From: Flavobacterium kayseriense
GTDB lineage: Bacteria > Bacteroidota > Bacteroidia > Flavobacteriales > Flavobacteriaceae
Direction of reading: 5' to 3'
Assembly: GCF_014305095.1 (NCBI RefSeq)
Contig: NZ_JACRUI010000004.1
Span: forward strand, 248,001 to 312,000
Length of the DNA: 64,000 nucleotides
This document shows positions 36,109-45,220 of this stretch, piece by piece. Position 1 is the first letter of the stretch, and each line of letters starts with the position of its first letter. The notes beneath the pieces are model-generated. The model ran no database searches. It saw only the letters and a list, made by a program, of their open reading frames with translations, and was not told the origin of the DNA. The position numbers were made by a program, and so were the translations under genes.

Positions 36109-38340
36109 ATGATTACTAATATCAAAAATTTTATTGACAGTACTCATTTTACTAATGCCCTAAAAGTAACTTTTTCTGCAGTTATTCCTGCATTGTTATT
36201 TAGTTATTTAGGCTATTTCTCTACGGGATTTACCATAGCTTTAGGCGCTATTTTAACCTACCCCAGCGATATCCCTAGTAGTTTAAAACACAAAGTAAAC
36301 GGAATGCTTGTTGCTGCTTTTACGGTTGCGGGAATGAACCTCATTATTAATTTTATACACCCATACCCTTTACTGTTTTATCCCGTTCTAGTTTTTCTGA
36401 TCTTTTTAATGTCTATGATTTCCGTCTATGGACAGCGAGCTACAATGGTATCATTTTCTGGTTTGCTTGCTATATCGCTTGCCTTTGCTAATTTACACAG
36501 TGGCTGGGAAATGCTTCGCCATTCTGGTTTACTTTTGACAGGCGGATTATTTTACCTACTTATTTCTCTTTTGTTTTACTACATAAGACCTAATCGTTAT
36601 ATCCAACTGCAAATTGCGCAGGGTATTTTATTAACTGCAAAGTACCTAAAACTCAGAGGTGACTTATGGAAATTAAACTCTGATCGTAAAGAAATCACTA
36701 AAAAGCAATTGCATTTTCAGGTTGAATTGAACGCTATTCATGAAAACATAAGAGAAGTTTTGATCAGAAACAGAACTAATATAGGTTCATCAAATCAAAA
36801 CAGAAAAATGCTAATTACTTTTATTTCTTTAGTGGAGATAATGGAATTAGCCATAGCTACTTCATTTGATCATAATAAATTACATCAAAAGTTTGACGCG
36901 CACCCTAAGGTTTTAGAAACCTATCAAAATCTTGCTTATAAACTGGCGGCTTGTTTAAAAAAAGTTGGCAAAAGCATTGAGGACAGGACAAAATATACAT
37001 CAAAACATAATTTACTTACTGAGTTACAGAAGCTAGAAATTGCGATTACAGATTATGAAAAGCAGTTAGATAAAGGAGAATCAACAGAAGGCGTGTTGAT
37101 GTTGATCAACATGCTACATTATGCAGAGAAGCAAGTTGAAAAAATTAAAACAATTGAACGTGCTTTTATAGAGAATATTCAAGCAAATGAATTTAAGGGT
37201 AGAGATAAAGATTTAGAAAAATTCATTTCTCCAAATACTTATTTATGGAATACTTTAATTGAAAATTTAAGTTTTTCCTCCACTGTTTTCAGACATTCCT
37301 CACGTTTGACAATTACCATCTTAATCGGTTTTATTATCGGACAAGTTCTGCCTTTTCAAAATACGTATTGGATCTTACTTACAATTGTAGTAATCATGAG
37401 GCCTGGCTACGGACTTACAAACCAAAGGACCTACCAAAGAATTTTTGGCACATTATTAGGGGGTGCAATAGCTTTTGGAGTTCTCCTATTTATAAATAAT
37501 ACAGCAATAACAGCGGCCCTAGCCATCTTAGCCATGCTTTTAGGGTTTACCTATACCCCGAGTAATTATAAAATTGGAGCAACTTTTGTAACTATCTATG
37601 TTGTGTTCATATACGCGATCTTAACCCCTAATATTACCGATGTAGTTCAATATCGCATTCTGGACACCTGTGTTGGAGCACTTTTGGCATTTTTAGCCAA
37701 CTCCTTTATTTGGCCTTCATGGGAGTTTTTAAATTTATCCAAATTCATCAGTAAAGCTATTTCAGCAAATAGAAATTACTTAAACCAGATTTCTATTCTA
37801 TATAATAAAAAAGGCGAAGTAACGACTGCCTATCGTTTGGCAAGAAAAGAAGCTTTTGTAGATATAGGAAACTTAATGGCATCGTTTCAAAGAATGATTC
37901 AAGAGCCAAAATCGAAGCAAAGTAAACTACAGCAGGTATATAAACTAACCGTGGTTAATCACTCTTTATTATCTTCCCTTGCATCATTAGGAACCTACAT
38001 TCAGTCTCATAAAACAACACAAGCCTCAGAGGCATTTAATGAGGTGGTGAATGCTGTATTAAAAAATTTAGATTCTGCTATTTTGCTTTTAGATAATAAA
38101 GTTAGCACAGTAATGAATCCTGAACTTATTGACGAGAGCCTAAAAAAGAGATTTATAGAATTAAATAAAATTAGAGAACGAGAAATTAAAAGTAATGCAC
38201 TTGAGGACGAAGCTGATTTTAAGTTAAAAATGCAAGAAGCTCAGTTAGTCATAGAGCAGTTAATATGGTTGACTAGTTTATCTGAAAATATTCTCAAAAT
38301 AACAAAAACGTTACTGGCGGAAAAAAAAGAATCCCAATAG
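36109..38340 (+). CDS. FUSC/YccS family membrane protein
   Basis: An inner-membrane protein of 743 residues with two six-helix blocks (about 15-160 and 405-545), each followed by a cytosolic helical domain. This duplicated layout matches YccS/YhfK of the FUSC superfamily, related to aromatic acid and fusaric acid efflux pumps. No membrane-fusion or outer-membrane partner is adjacent. The transported substrate is unknown. It converges with mqo. Confidence 0.88.
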   Translation: MITNIKNFIDSTHFTNALKVTFSAVIPALLFSYLGYFSTGFTIALGAILTYPSDIPSSLKHKVNGMLVAAFTVAGMNLIINFIHPYPLLFYPVLVFLIFLMSMISVYGQRATMVSFSGLLAISLAFANLHSGWEMLRHSGLLLTGGLFYLLISLLFYYIRPNRYIQLQIAQGILLTAKYLKLRGDLWKLNSDRKEITKKQLHFQVELNAIHENIREVLIRNRTNIGSSNQNRKMLITFISLVEIMELAIATSFDHNKLHQKFDAHPKVLETYQNLAYKLAACLKKVGKSIEDRTKYTSKHNLLTELQKLEIAITDYEKQLDKGESTEGVLMLINMLHYAEKQVEKIKTIERAFIENIQANEFKGRDKDLEKFISPNTYLWNTLIENLSFSSTVFRHSSRLTITILIGFIIGQVLPFQNTYWILLTIVVIMRPGYGLTNQRTYQRIFGTLLGGAIAFGVLLFINNTAITAALAILAMLLGFTYTPSNYKIGATFVTIYVVFIYAILTPNITDVVQYRILDTCVGALLAFLANSFIWPSWEFLNLSKFISKAISANRNYLNQISILYNKKGEVTTAYRLARKEAFVDIGNLMASFQRMIQEPKSKQSKLQQVYKLTVVNHSLLSSLASLGTYIQSHKTTQASEAFNEVVNAVLKNLDSAILLLDNKVSTVMNPELIDESLKKRFIELNKIREREIKSNALEDEADFKLKMQEAQLVIEQLIWLTSLSENILKITKTLLAEKKESQ

Positions 38341-38358
38341 AGACTATTGGGATTTGTT
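38330..38358. terminator. Bidirectional terminator overlapping the FUSC stop codon
   Basis: Perfect arms AATCCCAATA (38330-38339) and TATTGGGATT (38345-38354) with a 5-nt loop. The left arm includes two bases of the TAG stop codon (38338-38340). A-rich and T-rich flanks allow action on both the FUSC and mqo transcripts. Confidence 0.8.
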
Positions 38359-38365
38359 TTGTGTT

Positions 38366-39862
38366 TTAGTTATTTAATTTTAAGACGTCAGCCGTATTGT
38401 TTCTAACTTTAGCTAGCAATTCCGGTTGATCATTAAGCGTCTGACCATAGGATGGAATCATGGCTTTCATTTTTTTCTGCCATTCTGGAGTAGCTAATTG
38501 ATCTTTAAAACATCTGTCTACTAACTCCGCCATAATTGATACTGCAGTAGAAGCTCCAGGCGATGCGCCTAATAGAACAGCTAAGCTACCATCAGCAGTA
38601 TTGATTACTTCTGTTCCAAATTCTAAAATACCACCTTCTTTTTCGTCCTTTTTAATAACCTGAACCCTTTGTCCCGCACGTTCTAGAACCCAATCCTTAG
38701 ATCGAGCACTTGGAACATATTCTCTAAGTGCCTCAATTCTATCTTTTGGTGACTGTCGAACCTGCTGAATTAAATATTTTGTCAGCGGAATATTCTTAAT
38801 ACCCGCAACAATCATTGGATAAATATTATCAGTCTTGATTGATAAAGGAAGATCAGAGTAGGATCCATTTTTTAAAAATCGAGTGGAGAATCCAGCAAAC
38901 GGTCCAAAAAGTAATGCTTTTTGACCATCGATCATACGAGAGTCTATGTGCGGAACCGACATAGGCGGTGCGCCTACACTAGCTTTACCGTATACCTTTG
39001 CATCATGTTTCGCTATAACTTCTGGATTAGTACATTTAAGCCATTGCCCACTTACTGGGAAACCGCCATACCCTTTACCCTCAGGAACGTCAGCTTTTTC
39101 TAATAGTGGGAGTGACCCACCACCAGCACCGATAAAAACGAATTTAGTATATATTTTTTTCTTCTGACCAGATGACAAGTCAGTTACTTTTAATCTCCAC
39201 CTTCCGTCTTCTCGTTTATTAATTTTCCTAACCTCATTATGAAAATGCATCGTAACACCATCTAAACTTGTTAGATAATTGAACATACTTCGCGTTAATT
39301 CACCAAAATTAACATCAGTACCAATAGGCATATTAGTTGCAGCTACTTCTCCAGATTCTGCCCTACCCTCCATTACTAAAGGCATCCATTCTTTCAATTT
39401 AGAAAAATCAGTGCTATAAGTCATTTCCTTAAAAATAGGATTTGCTTGCAACGTATCAAAACGGTTTTTTAAGAACGCTACATTCTCAGCCCCCCAAACA
39501 AAACTCATGTGAGGAACACTTTTTATGAAATTTTCTGGCGCAGTAATCTTATTTTCTTGAACTAGGTAAGACCAAAACTGTCTTGAAACTTCAAATGATT
39601 CTGCAATACTAATCGCTTTTTTTGGATCGATAGTACCGTCTTCTTTTTGAGGTGTGTAATTTAATTCACAAAAAGCCGAATGCCCAGTTCCAGCGTTATT
39701 CCAAGCATCGGAACTTTCGGCAGCCGCAATATCTAATCTTTCAAAAATTTCAATTGTAATATCTGGTTGTAATTCTTTTAGCATCAGTCCTAAAGTAGCA
39801 CTCATAATTCCGGCTCCTATAAGAACGACATCAGTATTTGAACGAATAATTGTATCAGCCAT
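38366..39862 (-). CDS. mqo: Malate:quinone oxidoreductase
   Basis: Membrane-associated FAD enzyme that oxidises malate to oxaloacetate and reduces quinone, feeding the respiratory chain. It has 498 residues from ATG 39862 (MADTIIRSNTDVVLIGAGIMSATLG, the FAD Rossmann motif); the open frame runs 27 codons further but crosses the -7 box. Other family blocks are SSDAWNNAGTGHSAFCELNYTP, KFVFIGAGGGSLPLL and LLGASPGASTAVSIM. Confidence 0.96.
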   Translation of the reverse strand: MADTIIRSNTDVVLIGAGIMSATLGLMLKELQPDITIEIFERLDIAAAESSDAWNNAGTGHSAFCELNYTPQKEDGTIDPKKAISIAESFEVSRQFWSYLVQENKITAPENFIKSVPHMSFVWGAENVAFLKNRFDTLQANPIFKEMTYSTDFSKLKEWMPLVMEGRAESGEVAATNMPIGTDVNFGELTRSMFNYLTSLDGVTMHFHNEVRKINKREDGRWRLKVTDLSSGQKKKIYTKFVFIGAGGGSLPLLEKADVPEGKGYGGFPVSGQWLKCTNPEVIAKHDAKVYGKASVGAPPMSVPHIDSRMIDGQKALLFGPFAGFSTRFLKNGSYSDLPLSIKTDNIYPMIVAGIKNIPLTKYLIQQVRQSPKDRIEALREYVPSARSKDWVLERAGQRVQVIKKDEKEGGILEFGTEVINTADGSLAVLLGASPGASTAVSIMAELVDRCFKDQLATPEWQKKMKAMIPSYGQTLNDQPELLAKVRNNTADVLKLNN

Positions 39863-39881
39863 AGCACATTTTTTTAAAATG

Positions 39882-39889
39882 CAAAGATA
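39882..39889 (-). promoter_or_regulatory. -7 promoter box for mqo
   Basis: Minus strand TATCTTTG matches TAnnTTTG, centred about 23 bp before the ATG at 39862. It supports this start over the upstream extension. Confidence 0.55.
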
Positions 39890-39981
39890 CTTTATATAGT
39901 TCCTAAAAAAAGTATAAAAATGAGGAAAAACTAGATTTAACAAAAAAAACTTTGTAGTTATTTTTCTCTATAAATTGAGTA

Positions 39982-40398
39982 CTAAAACCTTTTTCTGTTT
40001 AGGTAATCTTGCAGCATAATGGTAGCTGAAATTTCATCAATCAATGCCTTATTTTGACGTTGCTTTTTTTTCATACCATTATCTATCATGGACTGAAACG
40101 CCATTTTAGAGGTAAACCGTTCATCTACACGAATAACCTTCATCTCCGGAAAATGATTCGTAAAATGGGTTACAAAACCTTTGATTATCGAAGCACTTTC
40201 TGAAGGTAGACCATTCATCTGTTTTGGCTCACCAATAAGCACCGCCTCTACTTTCTCCTTCAAAAAATAATCCTTCAAAAAAGCAATGGCTGTTGCGCTA
40301 GGAACAGTAGTCAATCCTGATGCTATAATTTGCATTTCATCAGTTACAGCTATTCCTGTTCGTTTTTGTCCGTAATCAATAGCGAGAATTCTAGGCAT
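39982..40398 (-). CDS. ruvX: Putative pre-16S rRNA nuclease / Holliday junction resolvase RuvX
   Basis: YqgF family RNase H-fold nuclease of 138 residues. The motifs are ILAIDYGQKRTGIAVTD (catalytic Asp), VEAVLIGEPKQMNG, IRVDERFTSKMA and a C-terminal IDEISATIMLQDYL. The family is implicated in maturing the 5' end of 16S rRNA; the resolvase name is older. Confidence 0.93.
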   Translation of the reverse strand: MPRILAIDYGQKRTGIAVTDEMQIIASGLTTVPSATAIAFLKDYFLKEKVEAVLIGEPKQMNGLPSESASIIKGFVTHFTNHFPEMKVIRVDERFTSKMAFQSMIDNGMKKKQRQNKALIDEISATIMLQDYLNRKRF

Positions 40399-40518
40399 TT
40401 GTTGTGTTTTAGAGTCTGCTAAATTAAGCTTTTTAACAATTCAATTACCAACTAAAGAAGTAAGAAACATCAGATATAGCTAAAACGCAATAAAATTGTT
40501 TATTGAATTAAAATAAAT

Positions 40519-40526
40519 TATTTTTG
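40519..40526 (+). promoter_or_regulatory. -7 promoter box for the acyltransferase gene
   Basis: TATTTTTG matches TAnnTTTG, centred about 17 bp before the ATG at 40540. Confidence 0.45.
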
Positions 40527-40539
40527 AAAAAATTTTAAA

Positions 40540-42441
40540 ATGAATAAAGATTTTTCTTATAGATCAGACATTGACGGCTTAAGAGCTATAGCGGTACTCA
40601 TTGTTGTTTTCTTTCACGCTAATTTCTCTTGGATCCCCGGCGGATATGTAGGTGTTGACGTGTTTTTTATAATCTCAGGGTTTTTAATTACAAACACAAT
40701 CGAAAAGGAAATACTGACTAACAGTTTTTCTTTTAAACAGTTTTATTTGAGGAGGATTAGGCGAATTATTCCCGTATTATTTTTTGTTCTACTTGTTTGT
40801 ACTATTCCTGCTTATTTTATGTTTGCAAGTGATTTTGAAGCTTTCTCACGAACACTTATTCATACTATTGTTTCTACCAATAATATTCACTTATGGATAA
40901 ACAACAAGCAATATTTTGCTGAAAACTCAGAGCTTATGCCGCTCTTACATACTTGGTCTTTATCTGTAGAAGAACAATTTTATTTTATATGGCCGGCTAT
41001 TCTTTTGATGCTATCTAAATTAAAATCGATTAAAGTCAAAAGAATTGCCATTCTGTGCATCTTATTTATTTCGCTACGATACTCCATTTATTTGACTGAT
41101 ACAGATCAAAACACAGCATACTTTTTACTTCAAGGAAGATTTTTTGAACTGGGCATAGGTGCAACATTAGCCGTTTTTTGGCAATCGCTGCCTCTAGCTA
41201 AAAAAATGATTAACACTATCTTATCTATAGTTGGACTATTACTAATCTTACTACCTGCAGTATTTTTACAAAAAGAAAGTTTATTTCCTGGTATAAATGC
41301 TTTGTGGCCTTGTCTTGGGGCTGCGTTTTTAATTTACTCTAATAAAGGAAATGACAGAAATGAGGGATTGGTTAATACAATTTTAAGAAATAAATTCATT
41401 GTTCTTATTGGTACCATTTCCTATTCGATGTATTTATGGCATTGGCCACTATTTGCCTTTCTTAAATATTTTGGTATCGAACTCATTGGAGCAACTAGGA
41501 TAAGTGCGTTACTGATTATCTTTCTACTATCATATTTAAGCTGGAAATACATTGAGCAGCCATTTCGAACCACCTTAAAATTCAATTTCAAGAAAACACT
41601 GCTTTATATAATGCTACCTGTTGTAGCAATCTCAGTTAGCATTTATGGAATTGTGGACAAATATGATGGTTTTCCTGACCGCTATCCTACCTTGTCTGAA
41701 TTCAATCCCAAAACTAATTACCCGAGTAACCTCAGAAAAAATTGTTTTGATAAATTTAAAATAGGTAACTGCGAAGAGTGCTTTTTAGGAATTGAAAAAG
41801 ATAGCTTGAATGGTGTTCTAATAGGAGACTCATTCGCTAACCATACTGCTGCATTTTTAGATGTTCTAGCAAAAGATGCTAATATGTACATACATGATTC
41901 AGCCGCTGGAGGGTATCCAATATTAGTGAATCACGATGATCAAAACAAACCTACTAAGGATGAAAAATATGGTCTAGATAGATTAACATATGCAAAGCAA
42001 TTTAAAACAATATTCATTGCTGCTAACTGGAACAATATTAGTAGATCAAAAATAAATAGCAATCGAGTGTTAAATAGTATTGAAGAACTAGTAAAACTGA
42101 ATAAGAATGTAGTTATTTTTGATTGTCTCCGAGCACTGCCGGAAATGAAATTACATAAATTAATGTTGACAAAAGCTTATCCAAAAAATTATGACGAAAG
42201 TTATATCTTTGCTCCCGAGCCAAGATCTAGCGATTATTTAGTGTACAAAATTCAAAAAAGATTTCCTCAGGTAATTATTATTGACATGAATGAAAGCGTA
42301 AAAATTGACCAAACACATTTTACAACCCAAATAGACAACTCTATTGTCTACAGAAATGAAGACCATTTAAACACGAGTGGAGCTGAACTTATGGCTAAGA
42401 AATATTTAAAATTACATACAAATCCATTAAAAAAATTATAA
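40540..42441 (+). CDS. OafA-type acyltransferase with SGNH domain
   Basis: A membrane O-acyltransferase of 633 residues that probably acetylates a surface polysaccharide. The acyltransferase-3 domain (about 5-370) starts FSYRSDIDGLRAIAVLIVVFFHA, the family's signature, with the His usually taken as catalytic, and has about ten helices. The C-terminal SGNH hydrolase-like domain (about 405-630) has the GDSFANH nucleophile motif and a DHLNTSGA catalytic Asp-His near the end. The two-domain layout matches OafA/OatA. It heads a plus-strand run with dapD and two glycosyltransferases. Confidence 0.92.
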   Translation: MNKDFSYRSDIDGLRAIAVLIVVFFHANFSWIPGGYVGVDVFFIISGFLITNTIEKEILTNSFSFKQFYLRRIRRIIPVLFFVLLVCTIPAYFMFASDFEAFSRTLIHTIVSTNNIHLWINNKQYFAENSELMPLLHTWSLSVEEQFYFIWPAILLMLSKLKSIKVKRIAILCILFISLRYSIYLTDTDQNTAYFLLQGRFFELGIGATLAVFWQSLPLAKKMINTILSIVGLLLILLPAVFLQKESLFPGINALWPCLGAAFLIYSNKGNDRNEGLVNTILRNKFIVLIGTISYSMYLWHWPLFAFLKYFGIELIGATRISALLIIFLLSYLSWKYIEQPFRTTLKFNFKKTLLYIMLPVVAISVSIYGIVDKYDGFPDRYPTLSEFNPKTNYPSNLRKNCFDKFKIGNCEECFLGIEKDSLNGVLIGDSFANHTAAFLDVLAKDANMYIHDSAAGGYPILVNHDDQNKPTKDEKYGLDRLTYAKQFKTIFIAANWNNISRSKINSNRVLNSIEELVKLNKNVVIFDCLRALPEMKLHKLMLTKAYPKNYDESYIFAPEPRSSDYLVYKIQKRFPQVIIIDMNESVKIDQTHFTTQIDNSIVYRNEDHLNTSGAELMAKKYLKLHTNPLKKL

Positions 42442-42446
42442 AAAAA

Positions 42447-43262
42447 ATGAACTCATTACAAACGATTATAGAGCAAGCATGGGAGAACAGAGCTCTGCTT
42501 CAAGAAGAAACTACTACTACTGCCATTAGAGAAGTTATTGAACTTCTTGACGCAGGAAAATTACGTGTTGCAGAACCTAAGGGTGACGGATGGCAAGTAA
42601 ACGAATGGGTAAAAAAAGCTGTAGTAATGTACTTTCCTATTCAAAAAATGGAAACGTGGGAAGCAGGAATTTTTGAGTACCATGACAAAATGCTTCTTAA
42701 AAAAGACTACGCTGAAAAAGGAGTTCGTGTAGTTCCAGGTGCATCAGCTCGATACGGATCTTTTATTTCAAGTGGTGTAATTATGATGCCAAGTTATGTT
42801 AATATTGGTGCTTATGTAGATGCTGGTACTATGGTTGACACATGGGCTACAGTGGGAAGTTGTGCTCAAATAGGTAAAGATGTTCACTTAAGCGGAGGTG
42901 TTGGTATCGGTGGTGTTTTAGAACCATTACAAGCAGCCCCAGTTATTATTGAAGATGGTGCTTTTATCGGTTCTCGCTGTATAGTAGTTGAGGGAGTTCA
43001 CGTTGGTAAAGAGGCCGTTCTTGGAGCTAACGTATGCTTAACTGCTTCAACAAAAATAATAGATGTTACAGGAGATACTCCAGTTGAAATGAAAGGTTTT
43101 GTACCTGCTCGTTCAGTAGTTATCCCAGGAAGTTATACTAAAAAGTTTGCTGCGGGTGAGTTTCAAGTTCCATGTGCATTAATCATAGGTACGCGTAAGC
43201 CATCAACTGATTTAAAAACTTCATTGAACAATGCTTTACGTGAATACGACGTAGCAGTATAA
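42447..43262 (+). CDS. dapD: 2,3,4,5-tetrahydropyridine-2,6-dicarboxylate N-succinyltransferase
   Basis: Succinylates tetrahydrodipicolinate on the way to diaminopimelate and lysine. It has 271 residues, normal length. It shows an N-terminal helical domain, then a left-handed beta helix with hexapeptide repeats (GVIMMPSYVNIGAYVDAGTM, AQIGKDVHLSGGVGIGGV, AFIGSRCIVVEGV) and a C-terminal VIPGSYTKKF. It starts 5 bp after the acyltransferase, inside an envelope-sugar run rather than with other lysine genes. Confidence 0.96.
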   Translation: MNSLQTIIEQAWENRALLQEETTTTAIREVIELLDAGKLRVAEPKGDGWQVNEWVKKAVVMYFPIQKMETWEAGIFEYHDKMLLKKDYAEKGVRVVPGASARYGSFISSGVIMMPSYVNIGAYVDAGTMVDTWATVGSCAQIGKDVHLSGGVGIGGVLEPLQAAPVIIEDGAFIGSRCIVVEGVHVGKEAVLGANVCLTASTKIIDVTGDTPVEMKGFVPARSVVIPGSYTKKFAAGEFQVPCALIIGTRKPSTDLKTSLNNALREYDVAV

Positions 43263-43283
43263 ATTAATACAAATAAAATTATC

Positions 43284-44405
43284 ATGAATATTGGCTTTGA
43301 AGCAAAAAGAGTTTTTCACAATAAAACAGGTTTAGGCAATTACAGCCGTGACTTGATTCGTATTCTTAGCCAATATTCTGCTAATAACAAGTACTTCCTA
43401 TACAATCCGAAGCAATCAAAGGAGAATTTGTTTACTACCAATGAAAGCAACGTATTTGAAAAGAAACCTAGAACTCCTTATTACACGAAGTTCTATAACC
43501 TGTGGAGGCAAAAAGGTATAGTAGCCGATCTGATTCAAGACGAGATTACTCTTTTTCATGGTTTATCGGGAGAAATTCCAATGGGATTAAAACAAAAGAA
43601 CATAAAAAGTATCGTGACTATTCATGATCTTATTTTTATGCATTACCCCGAGTTGTATTCCTTTTTTGATAGAAAAATACATTATTTTAAATTCAAAAAG
43701 GCGGCAACACATGCAGACAAAATTATTGCAATTAGCGAGCAGACAAAAACTGATATTGTACGATTTTTGAAGGTCGATCCTGCAAAAGTACAAGTTATAT
43801 ATCAAGGTTGTAATGCTGTTTTTAAAGAAGAATATAGTTCTGATGAAAAAACCGAAGTTGCAAACCGCTACCATCTTCCAAAGGAATTTATTTTGAACGT
43901 AGGAACAATAGAAGAGCGAAAAAATGCACTTACAATTGTAAAAGCGATCAAAAATATTGATACAACCTTAGTTTTAGTAGGAAAAGAAACAAAGTATAGT
44001 GCTGCAATAAAAACCTATATTGCAAAAAATAACATGAGCCACAAAGTTATTTTTCTAAAAGGGCTAACTAGCAAAGATTTAGCTATAACCTATCAGCTGG
44101 CTACCGTATTTGTATATCCTTCTATTTTTGAAGGTTTTGGAATCCCAATTATCGAAGCATTATTTTCTAAAGTTCCTGTGATTACCAATAAATTTGGCGT
44201 TTTCCCAGAAGCAGGAGGACCTGATAGTATTTATATCGATCCAAATAACACTGAAGAATTAGAATCAGAAATCAAATTACTACTAAAGGATGCTAATTTG
44301 CGAACTACCATTTCTAAAAAAGGTTTTGAGTTTGTGCAACAATTTAATGATGAAGCGATCTACCAAGAGTTGAACCAACTTTATCAATCAATTATGGATA
44401 ATTAA
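43284..44405 (+). CDS. GT4 family glycosyltransferase
   Basis: A GT-B retaining glycosyltransferase of 373 residues with no membrane helix. It begins MNIGFEAKRVFHNKTGLGNYSRDL, with the Gly-rich N-domain loop. The C-domain carries LNVGTIEERKNALTIVKAI and the nucleotide-sugar motif PSIFEGFGIPIIEAL (EX7E). It probably adds a sugar to LPS/LOS or capsule. Donor and acceptor are unknown. It is co-oriented with the GT2 gene 26 bp downstream. Confidence 0.9.
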   Translation: MNIGFEAKRVFHNKTGLGNYSRDLIRILSQYSANNKYFLYNPKQSKENLFTTNESNVFEKKPRTPYYTKFYNLWRQKGIVADLIQDEITLFHGLSGEIPMGLKQKNIKSIVTIHDLIFMHYPELYSFFDRKIHYFKFKKAATHADKIIAISEQTKTDIVRFLKVDPAKVQVIYQGCNAVFKEEYSSDEKTEVANRYHLPKEFILNVGTIEERKNALTIVKAIKNIDTTLVLVGKETKYSAAIKTYIAKNNMSHKVIFLKGLTSKDLAITYQLATVFVYPSIFEGFGIPIIEALFSKVPVITNKFGVFPEAGGPDSIYIDPNNTEELESEIKLLLKDANLRTTISKKGFEFVQQFNDEAIYQELNQLYQSIMDN

Positions 44406-44431
44406 AATTAATTATTACGAATAACTGTACT

Positions 44432-45220
44432 ATGACTACAACATTATTAGTAACTACTTACAACTGGCCAGAAGCATTGAATTGTACCTTAAAAAGTATC
44501 GAAAAACAATCTGTTATGCCTGATGAAATAATCATTGCCGATGACGGCTCTACACAAGAAACAGCTGATTTAATTAAACTTTGGCAACAAAAAATAAAAA
44601 TCCCCATTATTCATTCGTGGCAGGAAGATGATGGATTTAGAGCTGCAGCCTCGAGAAACAAGGCAATTGCGAAAGCATCAGGAGAATATATAATTATGAT
44701 CGATGGTGACTTAATTTTACACCCTAATTTTATACTGGATCATATTAAACATTCTAAACCAAATCAATTCTCCATTGGAACTAGAGTACTTTTGACCGAA
44801 AACTACTCTAAAGAAGCAATCAAAAATGACTTACATACCTTTGATATCCAAGCTGACAACATAATTTCAAACGCGAAAAATAAGATTAATAATTCTTTTT
44901 TATCAAACCTAATAAGCTACAAAACTAAAAGTTATAAGCAAGTGCGATCATGTAATATGGCATGTTTTAAAAATGATTTAGTAAAAGTTAATGGTTTTAA
45001 TGAAGACTTTATAGGTTGGGGTCGTGAGGATACTGAACTTGTAGTTAGATTATTAAACGCTGAAATCGTTAGAAAAAACATTAAATTCAATGCAAACGTA
45101 TTGCATATTTATCATAAAGAAAATAGTAAAAAAATGTTACCCGCTAATGATTTAATACTTGAAAAAGTGATCAATCAAAGATTGAAAAGATGTGACAATG
45201 GGTTGGATCAATACCTATGA
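44432..45220 (+). CDS. GT2 family glycosyltransferase with galactosyltransferase-like C-domain
   Basis: A GT-A inverting glycosyltransferase of 262 residues. The N-terminal half has the nucleotide-binding strand LLVTTYNWPEALNCTL, IIADDGSTQET and the DxD-like MIDGDLILHP. The C-terminal half has CNMACFKNDLVKVNGFNEDFIGWGREDTEL, characteristic of the glycosyltransferase 7 C-terminal module. The last 6 bp overlap the convergent GT4 gene. Confidence 0.9.
   Translation: MTTTLLVTTYNWPEALNCTLKSIEKQSVMPDEIIIADDGSTQETADLIKLWQQKIKIPIIHSWQEDDGFRAAASRNKAIAKASGEYIIMIDGDLILHPNFILDHIKHSKPNQFSIGTRVLLTENYSKEAIKNDLHTFDIQADNIISNAKNKINNSFLSNLISYKTKSYKQVRSCNMACFKNDLVKVNGFNEDFIGWGREDTELVVRLLNAEIVRKNIKFNANVLHIYHKENSKKMLPANDLILEKVINQRLKRCDNGLDQYL

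Noticed and set aside
39863..39943. 27-codon N-terminal extension of mqo
   Set aside because: The extension runs through the -7 box CAAAGATA and is hydrophobic, unlike the family; the ATG at 39862 precedes the FAD motif.
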